Shown: positions 1 to 7,236 of the stretch, piece after piece
How positions within the stretch are numbered: the stretch's first letter is position 1
How the letters are laid out: every line of letters begins with the position of its first letter
Source: Modestobacter sp.
Lineage (GTDB): Bacteria > Actinomycetota > Actinomycetes > Mycobacteriales > Geodermatophilaceae
DNA: 19,404 bases
Reading direction: 5' to 3'
NCBI GenBank assembly: GCA_025965635.1
Contig: JAOPWO010000270.1
Span: 1 to 19,404 of the forward strand
The notes under the pieces: generated by a model
Told to the model about the DNA's origin: nothing
The model's database searches: none
The model's input: only the letters and a program-made list of their open reading frames with translations
Made by a program: the position numbers and the translations under genes

Positions 1-236
1 GGTCGGAGGCGGTCCGCCGCCTGGCGCCCGCGGTGCTCGGCGTCCCGGTGCTCGTCCCGCCTCCCGGAGAGTTCGTGGCCGACGGGGCGGCGCGGCAGGC
101 CGCGTGGGTGCTGGCCGGCGGCGACACCCCGCCGGTGTGGCCGGCCACCGAGACCGAGGTGTTCGAGGCCGACCCGTTGCCGCAGGTGCGGGAGCGCTAC
201 GCGGCGGTGCGCGAGCTGACCGCCGACCGCACCTGA
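1..236 (+). CDS. xylB: Xylulokinase, C-terminal end (partial, cut by window edge)
   Basis: An open frame enters from the left edge (codons in phase from base 3) and stops at TGA 234-236. The visible tail reads SEAVRRLAPAVLGVPVLVPP, followed by GEFVADGAARQAAWVLAGG. It matches the C-terminal FGGY-kinase domain of actinobacterial xylulokinases, which phosphorylate D-xylulose for entry into the pentose phosphate pathway. The GTG at 33 is internal, because homology continues upstream of it. About 78 residues of a normally ~450-residue protein are visible, so the catalytic N-terminal domain lies outside the window. It is separated from the chorismate mutase gene by about 90 bp, so it probably ends its own unit. 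Family call is fairly sure; substrate specificity within FGGY kinases is less so. Confidence 0.8.
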   Translation, partial: SEAVRRLAPAVLGVPVLVPPPGEFVADGAARQAAWVLAGGDTPPVWPATETEVFEADPLPQVRERYAAVRELTADRT

Positions 237-269
237 CCGGGGGCCGGGGGCCGGGTGGCGGAGCCTCCC

Positions 270-275
270 TAGACT
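270..275 (+). promoter_or_regulatory. Possible -10 element upstream of aroH-cmk-der
   Basis: TAGACT in the 90-bp gap between the xylulokinase stop and the chorismate mutase start fits the actinobacterial TANNNT -10 pattern. It lies about 50 bp before the start codon. I see no convincing -35 hexamer, so this is only suggestive. Confidence 0.3.
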
Positions 276-326
276 CGACCGAGGTGCCCGGCGATCCGTG
301 CACCGGTATCGACGTCAGGAGTGTGC

Positions 327-689
327 ATGGCCGTCCGAGCCATCCGAGGTGCGACACAGGTGGCCGCCGACGACCGCGACGAGGTGCTGTCGGCGACCCG
401 TGAGCTGGTCGCGACCGTCCTCGAGCGGAACGAACTCTCCTCGGAGGACCTGATCAGCATCCTGTTCACCGCGACGCCCGACCTGGTGTCGGAGTTCCCG
501 GCGCTCGCCGCGCGCGAGCTGGGGCTCGGTGACGTGCCCTTGATGTGCGCCACCGAGATCGCCGTTCCGCACGCCCTGCCCCGGGTCCTGCGCCTGATGG
601 CGCACGTGGACACCCCGCGGCCGCGCAACGAGGTGCAGCACGTGTACCTGCGCGGCGCCGTCGCTCTCCGACGGGACATAGCCCAGTGA
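327..689 (+). CDS. aroH: Chorismate mutase, AroH type
   Basis: 120-residue protein starting MAVRAIRGATQVAADDRDEV, the size and opening of the trimeric AroH-class chorismate mutases, which convert chorismate to prephenate for Phe and Tyr synthesis in the cytosol. Family landmarks are the N-terminal VRAIRGAT strand with the active-site Arg, the ELSSEDLISILFTATPDL segment and the C-terminal LRLMAHVDT. ATG 327 was chosen because AGGAG sits at 317-321 with a 5-nt gap; a GTG two codons upstream (321) overlaps that ribosome site. The stop overlaps the cmk start by 4 nt (GTGA), implying translational coupling. The pairing with cmk and der is a common actinobacterial arrangement and probably one transcript. 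Confidence 0.9.
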   Translation: MAVRAIRGATQVAADDRDEVLSATRELVATVLERNELSSEDLISILFTATPDLVSEFPALAARELGLGDVPLMCATEIAVPHALPRVLRLMAHVDTPRPRNEVQHVYLRGAVALRRDIAQ

Positions 690-1387
690 GCGCTGACGTG
701 ATCACCCGCTTCCGTGGCCAGGTGACCCTGGACGGGCCGTCGGGGACCGGCAAGTCCAGCGTCGCCCGCGACGTCGCGGCCCGGCTGGGTGCCGCCTACC
801 TGGACACCGGCGCCATGTACCGCGCCGCCACCGTCGCCGTGCTCGACGCGGGCGTCGACCTGACCGATCCGGAGGCGGTGGCCCGGGCGGTGTCCGACGC
901 CGTCATCGAGATCGGGACGGCGGCGGACGCCGAGGTCGTCACGGTGGACGGCATCGACGTCGCCGTCCGGATCCGCGGCGCCGAGGTGACCCGCACCGTC
1001 TCGCCGGTGTCCGCCGTCCCGGCGGTGCGCCGGCAGCTGGTGGACCGGCAGCGGTCGCTGGTGGCCGCTGCGGACGCCGTGGTGGTCGAGGGGCGGGACA
1101 TCGGCACCGTGGTGCTGCCCGACGCGACCGTGAAGATCTACCTGACCGCGGCGCCGGAGGCCCGGGCGCAGCGGCGGGCCGGTCAACTCGGCGTCACCGA
1201 CCCGCACAAGATCGACGAGATCGCGGCCGACCTGCGCCGCCGGGACGAGTACGACAGCAGCCGGACCGACAGCCCGCTGCGCCCGGCCGCCGACGCGGTG
1301 GTCGTCGACAGCACCGGGCTGGACCGGGACGCCGTCGTCGACCGGGTGCTGGCGCTGGCGCTGTCCGCGGTGGGGGAGCCGGCATGA
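686..1387 (+). CDS. cmk: Cytidylate kinase (CMP/dCMP kinase)
   Basis: 233-residue cytosolic kinase that phosphorylates CMP and dCMP with ATP. The P-loop GPSGTGKS lies at residues 17-24, followed by YLDTGAMYRAAT, a hallmark of bacterial Cmk. EGRDIGTVVLPDA and the KIYLTAAPEARAQRR lid/Arg region come later. GTG 686 was chosen because it overlaps the aroH stop (GTGA) and leaves a normal short N-terminus before the P-loop; the frame is open further upstream but only as an antiregister of aroH. The TGA at 1385-1387 overlaps the der ATG at 1384, so aroH, cmk and der form a coupled operon. Length and motifs are complete and nothing is odd. Confidence 0.95.
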   Translation: MSADVITRFRGQVTLDGPSGTGKSSVARDVAARLGAAYLDTGAMYRAATVAVLDAGVDLTDPEAVARAVSDAVIEIGTAADAEVVTVDGIDVAVRIRGAEVTRTVSPVSAVPAVRRQLVDRQRSLVAAADAVVVEGRDIGTVVLPDATVKIYLTAAPEARAQRRAGQLGVTDPHKIDEIAADLRRRDEYDSSRTDSPLRPAADAVVVDSTGLDRDAVVDRVLALALSAVGEPA

Positions 1388-2730
1388 GCGGCCCGCAGCA
1401 GGGCCCGCTGCCGGTGGTGGCCATCGTCGGCCGCCCCAACGTGGGGAAGTCGACGCTGGTCAACCGGTTCCTGGGCCGCCGCGCCGCCGTGGTGCAGGAC
1501 ATCCCGGGCGTCACCCGGGACCGGATCTCCTACGAGGCGCTGTGGAACGGCAAGTCGTTCACCGTCGTCGACACCGGCGGCTGGGAGCCCAAGGCGACCG
1601 GCATGGCCGCCGCGATCGCCCGGCAGGCCGAGTACGCGATGAAGACCGCCGACGTGATCGTGCTCGTCGTCGACGCCTCGATGGGCGCCACCGAGACCGA
1701 CCTGGCTGCTGCCCGGGTGCTGCGCCGCAGCACCACCCCGGTGATCCTGGTGGCCAACAAGGTCGACGACGAGCGCGGTGAGTCCAACGCCGCCGAGCTG
1801 TGGTCGCTGGGCCTCGGGGAGCCGTTCTCGGTCAGCGCCCTGCACGGGCGGGGCAGCGGTGACCTGCTGGACCTGGTGCTGGACGCGATGCCGGAGGCGC
1901 CGCGGGAGCAGGAGACCGAGGGCGGCCCGCGGCGGGTGGCGCTGGTCGGCCGGCCCAATGTCGGCAAGTCCAGCCTGATCAACCGGTTGTCCAAGGAGGA
2001 GCGCTCCGTCGTCGACTCCGTCGCCGGGACCACCGTCGACCCGGTGGACTCGCTGGTGAAACTGGGCGGCGAGGAGTGGCGGTTCGTCGACACCGCGGGG
2101 CTGCGCCGCAAGGTGAACACCGCCAGCGGCACCGAGTACTACGCCAGCCTGCGCACCGAGGCGGCGATCGAGGCAGCCGAGGTGGCCGTGGTGCTGCTCG
2201 CCGCGGACGAGGTGATCAGCGAGCAGGACCAGCGGGTGATCACCCAGGTGATCGAGGCCGGCCGGGCGCTGGTCATCGCGTTCAACAAGTGGGACGCGCT
2301 CGACGAGGACCGGCACGCCCAGCTGGAGAAGGAGATCGACCGCGAGCTGGCCAGGGTGAAGTGGGCCAGCCGGGTCAACATCTCCGCGGTCACGGGGCGC
2401 GGGGTGAACAAGCTGGCCGACCACCTCAAGGCGGCGCTGGCCGGCTGGGAGACCCGCGTGTCGACGGCGGAGCTCAACACCTACGTGCGGGCGCTGGTGC
2501 AGGAGACGCCGCCGCCGGCGCGGGGTGGTCGTGCCCCGAAGATCAAGTACGTGACGCAGGCGGACATTCGGCCGCCACGCTTCGTGGTCTTCTCCACCGG
2601 GTTCCTCGAGGCCGGGTACCGGCGGTTCCTGGAGCGCAAGCTGCGGGAGAAGTTCGGGTTCGAGGGCACCCCGATCGACGTGTCGGTCAAGGTCCGCGAG
2701 GGCCGGGGGAGCGAGAAGAAGCCGGGGTGA
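1384..2730 (+). CDS. der: Ribosome biogenesis GTPase Der (EngA)
   Basis: 448-residue double-GTPase needed for 50S ribosomal subunit maturation. Domain 1 has GRPNVGKS (16-23), the switch region DIPGVTRDR (40-48), DTGG (64-67) and NKVD (126-129). Domain 2 repeats the set with GRPNVGKS (190-197), DTAG (237-240) and a later NKWD. The C-terminal KH-like domain follows, including PPRFVVFSTGF. This double G-domain plus KH layout is unique to Der. The N-terminus is short, as usual in high-GC actinobacteria without the longer acidic extension. The start overlaps the cmk stop by 4 nt. The gene ends about 85 bp before tRNA-Pro. Confidence 0.97.
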   Translation: MSGPQQGPLPVVAIVGRPNVGKSTLVNRFLGRRAAVVQDIPGVTRDRISYEALWNGKSFTVVDTGGWEPKATGMAAAIARQAEYAMKTADVIVLVVDASMGATETDLAAARVLRRSTTPVILVANKVDDERGESNAAELWSLGLGEPFSVSALHGRGSGDLLDLVLDAMPEAPREQETEGGPRRVALVGRPNVGKSSLINRLSKEERSVVDSVAGTTVDPVDSLVKLGGEEWRFVDTAGLRRKVNTASGTEYYASLRTEAAIEAAEVAVVLLAADEVISEQDQRVITQVIEAGRALVIAFNKWDALDEDRHAQLEKEIDRELARVKWASRVNISAVTGRGVNKLADHLKAALAGWETRVSTAELNTYVRALVQETPPPARGGRAPKIKYVTQADIRPPRFVVFSTGFLEAGYRRFLERKLREKFGFEGTPIDVSVKVREGRGSEKKPG

Positions 2731-2741
2731 CCGGTCGCCGG

Positions 2742-2756
2742 ACGCCCTGAGGGCGT
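2742..2756 (+). terminator. Small hairpin after der, possible terminator
   Basis: ACGCCC (2742-2747) and GGGCGT (2751-2756) pair around a TGA loop, just after the der stop and before tRNA-Pro. The stem is only 6 bp and no T-run follows, so termination here is tentative. Confidence 0.35.
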
Positions 2757-2816
2757 GCGGTAACCTGCTCCAGCAGCGATCGAGCGCGACCGGCCCCGCC
2801 GGACGTGCTCGGCGCT

Positions 2817-3337
<521 letters not shown>

Positions 3338-3869
3338 TGCACCGAACCGTCCCGGGTTCAGTGGAGGCTGGGTCCTGCCGGTTGGTCCTCGGTGAGGCCG
3401 GCGGTCTGACGGTAGTAGCTGTCCTCGAACTCGACGGGCGGGATGTCGCGGCAGTGGCTGTGGAGCCGGCGGTGGTTGAACCAGTCGACGTGCTCCAGGG
3501 TCGCGAGTTCGACGTCGTCGAGGCCCCGCCAGGGGTCGCGGCGGGGAATGTGTTCGGTCTTGCAGAGCCCGTTGAGGCGCTCGGCGGCGGCGTTGTCGTA
3601 GCTGTCGCCGTCACTCCCGACCGAACGCAGCACCTCGGCTTCATCGAGGCGCTCGGTGTAGCGCACCGAGGGGTACTGCTTGGCTTCAACCGGTTGCTGT
3701 GGTGGACCAGCCCGCCGGACCGCGCCGACCAGCCGCAGCTCGCCCATCAGGCGTTCGATCTGGCAGCGCGGAGCTCGCACACCTCGCGCTCGAGCTCCGC
3801 GATCCGCTGCCGGTCCTCCGTCGAGGTCCCGGGTCTGCGGCCCGCGTCCATCAATCCCGGGGCGGTTCA
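3338..3869 (-). mobile_element. IS3-family insertion sequence relic with inverted ends
   Basis: The ends carry an imperfect inverted repeat: GAACCGTCCCGGG at 3344-3356 and its inverse CCCGGGGCGGTTC at 3856-3868 (one mismatch). Between them lie pieces of IS3-family OrfA and OrfB on the minus strand. The element is about 530 bp, far below the 1.2-1.5 kb of a complete IS3 copy, so it has large internal deletions. One side abuts the integrase remnant and the other a truncated LuxR gene, so it marks a rearrangement junction. I see no convincing target duplication. Confidence 0.7.
3358..3862 (-). pseudogene. IS3-family transposase (OrfA/OrfB fragments, frameshifted, core deleted)
   Basis: Reading the minus strand from about 3850, one frame gives DAGRRPGTSTEDRQRIAELE, the coiled-coil part of IS3 OrfA without its N-terminal HTH. 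A second frame gives IERLMGELRLVGAVRR, from the start of OrfB. A short GGLVHHSNR piece sits in another frame. Then comes the well-conserved OrfB end, with SVRYTERL, GDSYDNAAAERLNGLCKTE and WFNHRRLHSHCRDIPPVEFE. The segment that should carry the first two DDE catalytic acids is absent, leaving only the final E region. Frame changes plus the deletion make it non-functional. Confidence 0.8.
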
Positions 3870-3871
3870 TC

Positions 3872-4285
3872 CCGGCTGCCCTTGCACCCCTGGAACGTGC
3901 CCTGGGGCTGGCTGAGCGGGAGGGCTACGTCCGGAGCTTCGTGGATGAGGGCGCCCCCATGGCCTTCCTCCTGGGAGCGGCTGCGCAACAGGGGGCCGCC
4001 CCGAATCACCTCCGCCGAGTCCTGGCAGTCCTCGACACGACCGGGGACAGCAGGCCCTGTCCACCAGAGCCCGATCGATCGACTGAGCGCACGCGAGCTG
4101 GACGTGCTCCGGCTGCTCGGAACCGAGCTGGACGGGCCGGAGATCGCCCGTGAGCTGTTCGTGTCGCCGAACACCGTGCGAACGCACACGAAGGACATCT
4201 ACGCCGAGCTCGGCGTGCACGACCGTCGGGCGGCGGCCCGCCGGGCCGAGGATCTCGGTCTGACGTCGCGAACTTCCGGCCAGGA
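3872..4285 (+). pseudogene. LAL/MalT-like LuxR-family regulator, truncated and frameshifted
   Basis: Homology begins right at the IS relic edge with ALAPLERALGLAEREGYVRS and FVDEGAPMAFLLGAAAQQG, typical of the C-terminal helical-repeat part of MalT-like (LAL) regulators. After about 4040 the protein continues in another frame with LSARELDVLRLLGTELDGPE, then IARELFVSPNTVRTHTKDIY and AELGVHDRRAAARRAEDLGL, a complete LuxR HTH. The ATP-binding N-terminal half (~700 residues in the family) is missing. One frameshift and the missing N-terminus make it a pseudogene, though the HTH-encoding frame itself is intact. It lies upstream of, and in line with, the 4558-6928 genes it may once have controlled. 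Confidence 0.8.
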
Positions 4286-4438
4286 ATCCGGACGCGCCGG
4301 CGTCCGCGACCAGTGGCACCAGGCTGCCGAGCCGTCCCTCGGCGGCGAGATGACCGCACGTCGTGCCCGATCCCATCCTGCCTCTGGCGGTCTGTGCTGC
4401 CACCTCGCCGCGGGGCGATCGACGGGGTCACCACATCA

Positions 4439-4456
4439 ATCACCACGCCTGGTGAT
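4439..4456. promoter_or_regulatory. Palindromic operator candidate (ATCACCA-N4-TGGTGAT)
   Basis: ATCACCA (4439-4445) and TGGTGAT (4450-4456) form a perfect 7-bp inverted repeat with a CGCC spacer, about 100 bp upstream of the small conserved ORF at 4558. The position suits a dimeric HTH regulator; the neighbouring LuxR remnant is the obvious candidate. Related GGTGATCACC occurs at 6391-6400 before the DoxX-like gene. Function is inferred. Confidence 0.5.
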
Positions 4457-4557
4457 CCGTGCTCATCACATCCGCTCCTACCTTCCGCTTCCAGCAGCGA
4501 ATTCCGCAGACGCTGGCTGAAGTCGATCCCCACACGCAAGATATCGGCAGGAGATCC

Positions 4558-4893
4558 GTGAACGACATGTCGACCGGTCACCATCACGATTGCGGCCGGT
4601 ACGAGATCCGCCTCAAGGGGCACCTCGATTCCCGCTGGGCCGCGTGGTTCGACGGAATGAGCCTCGCCAACGAGAGCGACGGCACAACCGTCATTCGCGG
4701 ACCGGTGATCGACCAGGCCGCGCTGCATGGCTTGTTGCAGAAGCTGCGCGACCTGAACCTGCCGCTGGTCTCGGTCACCCAGGTCGACCTGACCGCAGCC
4801 CCGACCGACCCTCGACAGCTCATGGAGCCACAGAAGGAGACTGAAACAACGATCACCGCCCCCGACCCACGACGCGGCCACGAGTCCCGATGA
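4558..4893 (+). CDS. Conserved hypothetical protein (small, soluble)
   Basis: 111 residues. The central portion RYEIRLKGHLDSRWAAWFDG followed by TTVIRGPVIDQAALHGLLQK and LRDLNLPLVSVTQV resembles a small actinobacterial protein of unknown function that I recognise from regulator and membrane-protein neighbourhoods. No membrane segment or signal peptide is visible. GTG 4558 was chosen for AGGAG at 4549-4553; an ATG at 4567 is an alternative. The tail after residue ~85 is polar and probably disordered. The TGA overlaps the next ATG (4890), suggesting coupling to the remnant downstream. It appears intact. Function unknown; it may be regulated through the palindrome at 4439-4456. Confidence 0.75.
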   Translation: MNDMSTGHHHDCGRYEIRLKGHLDSRWAAWFDGMSLANESDGTTVIRGPVIDQAALHGLLQKLRDLNLPLVSVTQVDLTAAPTDPRQLMEPQKETETTITAPDPRRGHESR

Positions 4894-5075
4894 ACCAGGT
4901 GAGAAGGGCCGCTCTCGTCACGGGCGGGCTCAATCTGATGACCACCGTCGCCTCGATCCCGGCACTCGTCCCGAAGACCCGCGCTGGACGCCGACCACAC
5001 TGCCCGTCGAGCACGCAGCGTGGCCCACCAGGGGGCGACCGCCGCACGCGCAGGTCCACAGCACGTCGGAATTGA
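4890..5075 (+). pseudogene. Remnant of a small membrane protein (DUF4386-like N-terminus)
   Basis: The ATG overlaps the preceding stop (ATGA). The first 28 residues, MNQVRRAALVTGGLNLMTTV then ASIPALVP, look like the first membrane helix of a DUF4386-like multi-pass protein. After that the reading turns Arg/Pro-rich with no further membrane helices and stops at 5075. A fragment EDPRW in a neighbouring frame hints that the original continued after a frameshift or deletion. I treat it as a decayed gene; a genuine 61-residue single-helix peptide is less likely. Confidence 0.5.
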
Positions 5076-5150
5076 GTCTCTTGCTCTCCCCGCCCTCCTC
5101 GGCCGCCCGCCTAGGGCTGTTCCCCATCGAACTTCATCGGAGGAAAAGCC

Positions 5151-5777
5151 ATGTCCCATCCCGTCCCCGCGACGCTCTATCGCATCGCTGCGGTTGCTGG
5201 CTGCGGAAGCGCCGTCGTGCTGCTCATCAATGCCGCCAAACGCGCGGAGTTGATCCCGACCTCTGCCTTCACGCAACTGGTCGCCCCGCTCGCACAGATC
5301 CTGGCGCTGGCCCTCGTCACCGCTCTCCATCTCGCCGTCGGTCGCCGCACGGGCACCGTCGGTCTCGTCGCCTTCCTGCTGAACTGGTTCGCACTGTCCG
5401 CCCTCGTCGGCGTCGAGTTCGTGATCAATCTCGTCTTCAGCGACCTCCCGGTCGAGACGATCGAGGCACTCCGGGACGGCTCGCTAGGTATCGCACTGAC
5501 CGCGGCATCCATCCTGTTCCTGCTCGGCAGCCTTGCCTTCGTCACCGCCATGCTCCGCACCCGCGAGCTCCCCACAGCGCCGCTCGTCCTGTACGCCGTG
5601 GGCGTCGTACCGATCGCGCTGCGAGCCTTCGTGCCCGAGGCGATTCTGGACCTCGGACTGGTCACCCTCGCCGTGGGAGTCGCCTGGCTCGGGATCTGGC
5701 TCTTCGGCAGCGCCGGCCGCATCGCCACCTGGAAGATGCCCGGCACCGCGTCCGCCCACCGCGAAGTCCACGCCTGA
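5151..5777 (+). CDS. DUF4386-like multi-pass membrane protein
   Basis: 208 residues with about six hydrophobic segments, roughly at residues 10-27, 42-62, 69-96, 111-134, 143-161 and 165-185. Short charged loops such as NAAKRAELIP lie between them. The pattern, length and opening HPVPATLYRIAAVAGCGSAV resemble the DUF4386 group of actinobacterial integral membrane proteins, whose function is not established. The start is clear: GGAGGA at 5139-5144 precedes ATG with 6-nt spacing. It sits in the run of genes after the LuxR remnant and is the longest intact member. Assignment to DUF4386 itself is moderate; a multi-pass membrane protein is certain. Confidence 0.75.
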   Translation: MSHPVPATLYRIAAVAGCGSAVVLLINAAKRAELIPTSAFTQLVAPLAQILALALVTALHLAVGRRTGTVGLVAFLLNWFALSALVGVEFVINLVFSDLPVETIEALRDGSLGIALTAASILFLLGSLAFVTAMLRTRELPTAPLVLYAVGVVPIALRAFVPEAILDLGLVTLAVGVAWLGIWLFGSAGRIATWKMPGTASAHREVHA

Positions 5778-5856
5778 GAGTCCACACGGCCGGGCTCCTG
5801 CGCGGGACCCGGCCGCTCTCCGCGCACGACAGGCCCATCCGGAAGGAAGTCAGCCC

Positions 5857-6340
5857 GTGATCACCACCGATTCAGGCACCAGAAGTTGCGTGTCTGCACC
5901 CGCCGTCGACGTCAGGTCCACCCCGAGCCGGGACCGCGTGACGAGATTCGTGCGCCCCCTCGAGGCCGGCAGGCCGACCACCATGCGAAGTCCCTGGAGC
6001 CGGAGCTCGCCCGCCCCTCGGTTCTCGACCACGCCGCCGAGGCCGGGCGCGCGGCGCTACTGGGCGATCAGCCGGTGATCATCCCGATCGTCTACCCGCT
6101 GGTGTGGCGTCCGATGCGCACGACGTTCTGGACGCTCTCGGCCTGGACGGACAGGGACGCGTCGGACGCCTTCGTCCGGACGATGCCGCACCTGGTCGTG
6201 ATGGGAAAGCTGCGCACCCACATGGGGCCCACCAGGTCACCACCTGGATGGCGCCGGGCTCCGCCCTTCCCATCGCCTGGGACGACGCCTTGGAGCGCCT
6301 CATGCGGGCCTCCACCCCCGAAGGCCCGGCCTCTCCCTAG
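5857..6340 (+). pseudogene. Broken gene, small soluble protein (DUF3291/monooxygenase-like fold possible)
   Basis: A good ribosome site (GGAAGGAAG, 5841-5849) precedes GTG 5857, but that frame degrades. Recognisable coding continues in a second frame with LEPELARPSVLDHAAEAGRA, then LVWRPMRTTFWTLSAWTDRD and AFVRTMPHLVVMGKLRTHMG. It then shifts to a third frame near 6230 with HQVTTWMAPGSALPIAWDDA and ends at 6340. The pattern of a 'TTFWTLSAW.D..' strand followed by 'FVRT.PH..VM..L' and a C-terminal 'W…ALPI.W.DAL' resembles small ABM/DUF3291-like proteins; this is a weak family call. At least two frameshifts show decay. It lies between two intact membrane-protein genes in the same direction. Confidence 0.6.
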
Positions 6341-6390
6341 CCCGCGCCCTATCGATCCACCGATCTGCTCAGCCACCACGACACAACACA

Positions 6391-6400
6391 GGTGATCACC
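6391..6400. promoter_or_regulatory. GGTGATCACC palindrome over the DoxX-like start
   Basis: A perfect 10-bp palindrome immediately precedes ATG 6401 and overlaps its weak AGGTG ribosome site. Its half-sites GGTGAT/ATCACC match those of the 4439-4456 palindrome. A 10-bp palindrome can arise by chance, so this is tentative. Confidence 0.3.
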
Positions 6401-6928
6401 ATGATCTTCTTGCTCGCGCTCATAGGCGCCACCCTGGTCGCCGCAGTCTTACCGGCCCGGTTCGGCCCGCGCTCCACCCGACGGGCCACCCGCCTGGGCA
6501 TGGCCGCCGCGATGGTGTTCGCCGGCGCGTCGCACTGGACCATGCCCACGCCCTTCATCCAGCATCTGCCCTCCTGGGTTCCCGCCGCGGACACGCTCAT
6601 CCTGCTCACCGGCGGCATCGAGGTCGCCCTCGGCGCGGCGCTCCTCACGCGGCAGCCGTGGCGGCGGCTTGCCGGCCTGGCGCTGGCCGCCTACCTGGTC
6701 TCCGTCTTCCCGAGCAACGTCTACGTGGCCATCGCCGCAGTGGAGGTCGACGGGCAGCCCGGCGGCTGGTACCCGTGGTTCCGCCTGCCGCTCCAGGTCC
6801 TCTTCGTCGCCTGGGCTCTGTGGAGCACCGGATGGCACCGGCGGCAGCTGCGCTCGGTCAGGAGGATCTTCGACAGCGCCCATCGGTCCACCCCGGCCCT
6901 CGCCGTCCCGGGCCGGGTGCACCAGTGA
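6401..6928 (+). CDS. DoxX-like membrane protein
   Basis: 175 residues with four to five hydrophobic helices. It opens IFLLALIGATLVAAVLPARF, followed by GMAAAMVFAGASHWTMPTPF, a region around LILLTGGIEVALGAALLTRQ, then LAGLALAAYLVSVFPSNVYV and a last helix VLFVAWALW. FAG..H and GGIEV-like positions are typical of the DoxX/DoxD superfamily; some members help oxidant or thiosulfate handling, but most have unknown roles. ATG 6401 was chosen over GTG 6392 because AGGTG is suitably spaced from the ATG only. The C-terminus is basic and cytosolic. It appears intact and is the last gene of the decayed LuxR-linked run. Confidence 0.75.
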   Translation: MIFLLALIGATLVAAVLPARFGPRSTRRATRLGMAAAMVFAGASHWTMPTPFIQHLPSWVPAADTLILLTGGIEVALGAALLTRQPWRRLAGLALAAYLVSVFPSNVYVAIAAVEVDGQPGGWYPWFRLPLQVLFVAWALWSTGWHRRQLRSVRRIFDSAHRSTPALAVPGRVHQ

Positions 6929-7025
6929 CCGGCGCGCCTCGTGGGTCCCCGTGGTCCTTGTGGTCCGCGGTTCCCACACCCGCGCACCTGCGCGAGTGTG
7001 CCCGGGAATGCTCGTCCCCGGTGGA

Positions 7026-7236
7026 GGGACTGCCCCCGGTTCGGTTGACTCCTTGCCCGTGAGGCTGCGGCCTCGCTGGAAGGATCAGCATCGTGCCCAA
7101 GCCGTTCCCGTCGGAGTTCCGGCGTGACGTCACCGCCTCGGACGGCTCACCCCCGTCGAGTACGAGACGCTCTCCCACGCCGCAACCGCGGCCTGACCAT
7201 CCCATCCGACGAGTCAACCGACATGGGGGCAGTCCC
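7026..7236 (+). mobile_element. MITE-like internally deleted IS3-family element (211 bp)
   Basis: The two ends are 26-bp inverted repeats matching at 23 positions. The left end is 7026-7051 (GGGACTGCCCCC, three bases, TCGGTTGACTC) and the right end is 7211-7236 (its reverse complement with three central mismatches). Inside, a GTG at 7093 starts PKPFPSEFRRDV, the N-terminus of an IS3 OrfA. It is followed almost at once by GRLTPVEYETLSHAATAA and a stop at ~7197, the C-terminus of an OrfB. So the outer ends of an IS survive and about 1 kb of transposase was removed. I see no clear target duplication. Confidence 0.75.
7093..7197 (+). pseudogene. IS3-family transposase, start of OrfA fused to end of OrfB
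   Basis: The first 13 codons (GTG 7093, then PKPFPSEFRRDV) are the conserved opening of actinobacterial IS3 OrfA. From about 7140, in another frame, come the last residues of OrfB, GRLTPVEYETLSHAATAA, ending at a TGA. Everything between, including the HTH and the whole DDE domain, is gone. It cannot encode a transposase; it could only move with help from a full-length relative. Confidence 0.7.

Noticed and set aside
5072..6078. Long Arg/Pro-rich plus-strand frames overlapping the DUF4386-like gene
   Set aside because: Alternate-frame shadows of the membrane-protein gene at 5151-5777; no motifs.
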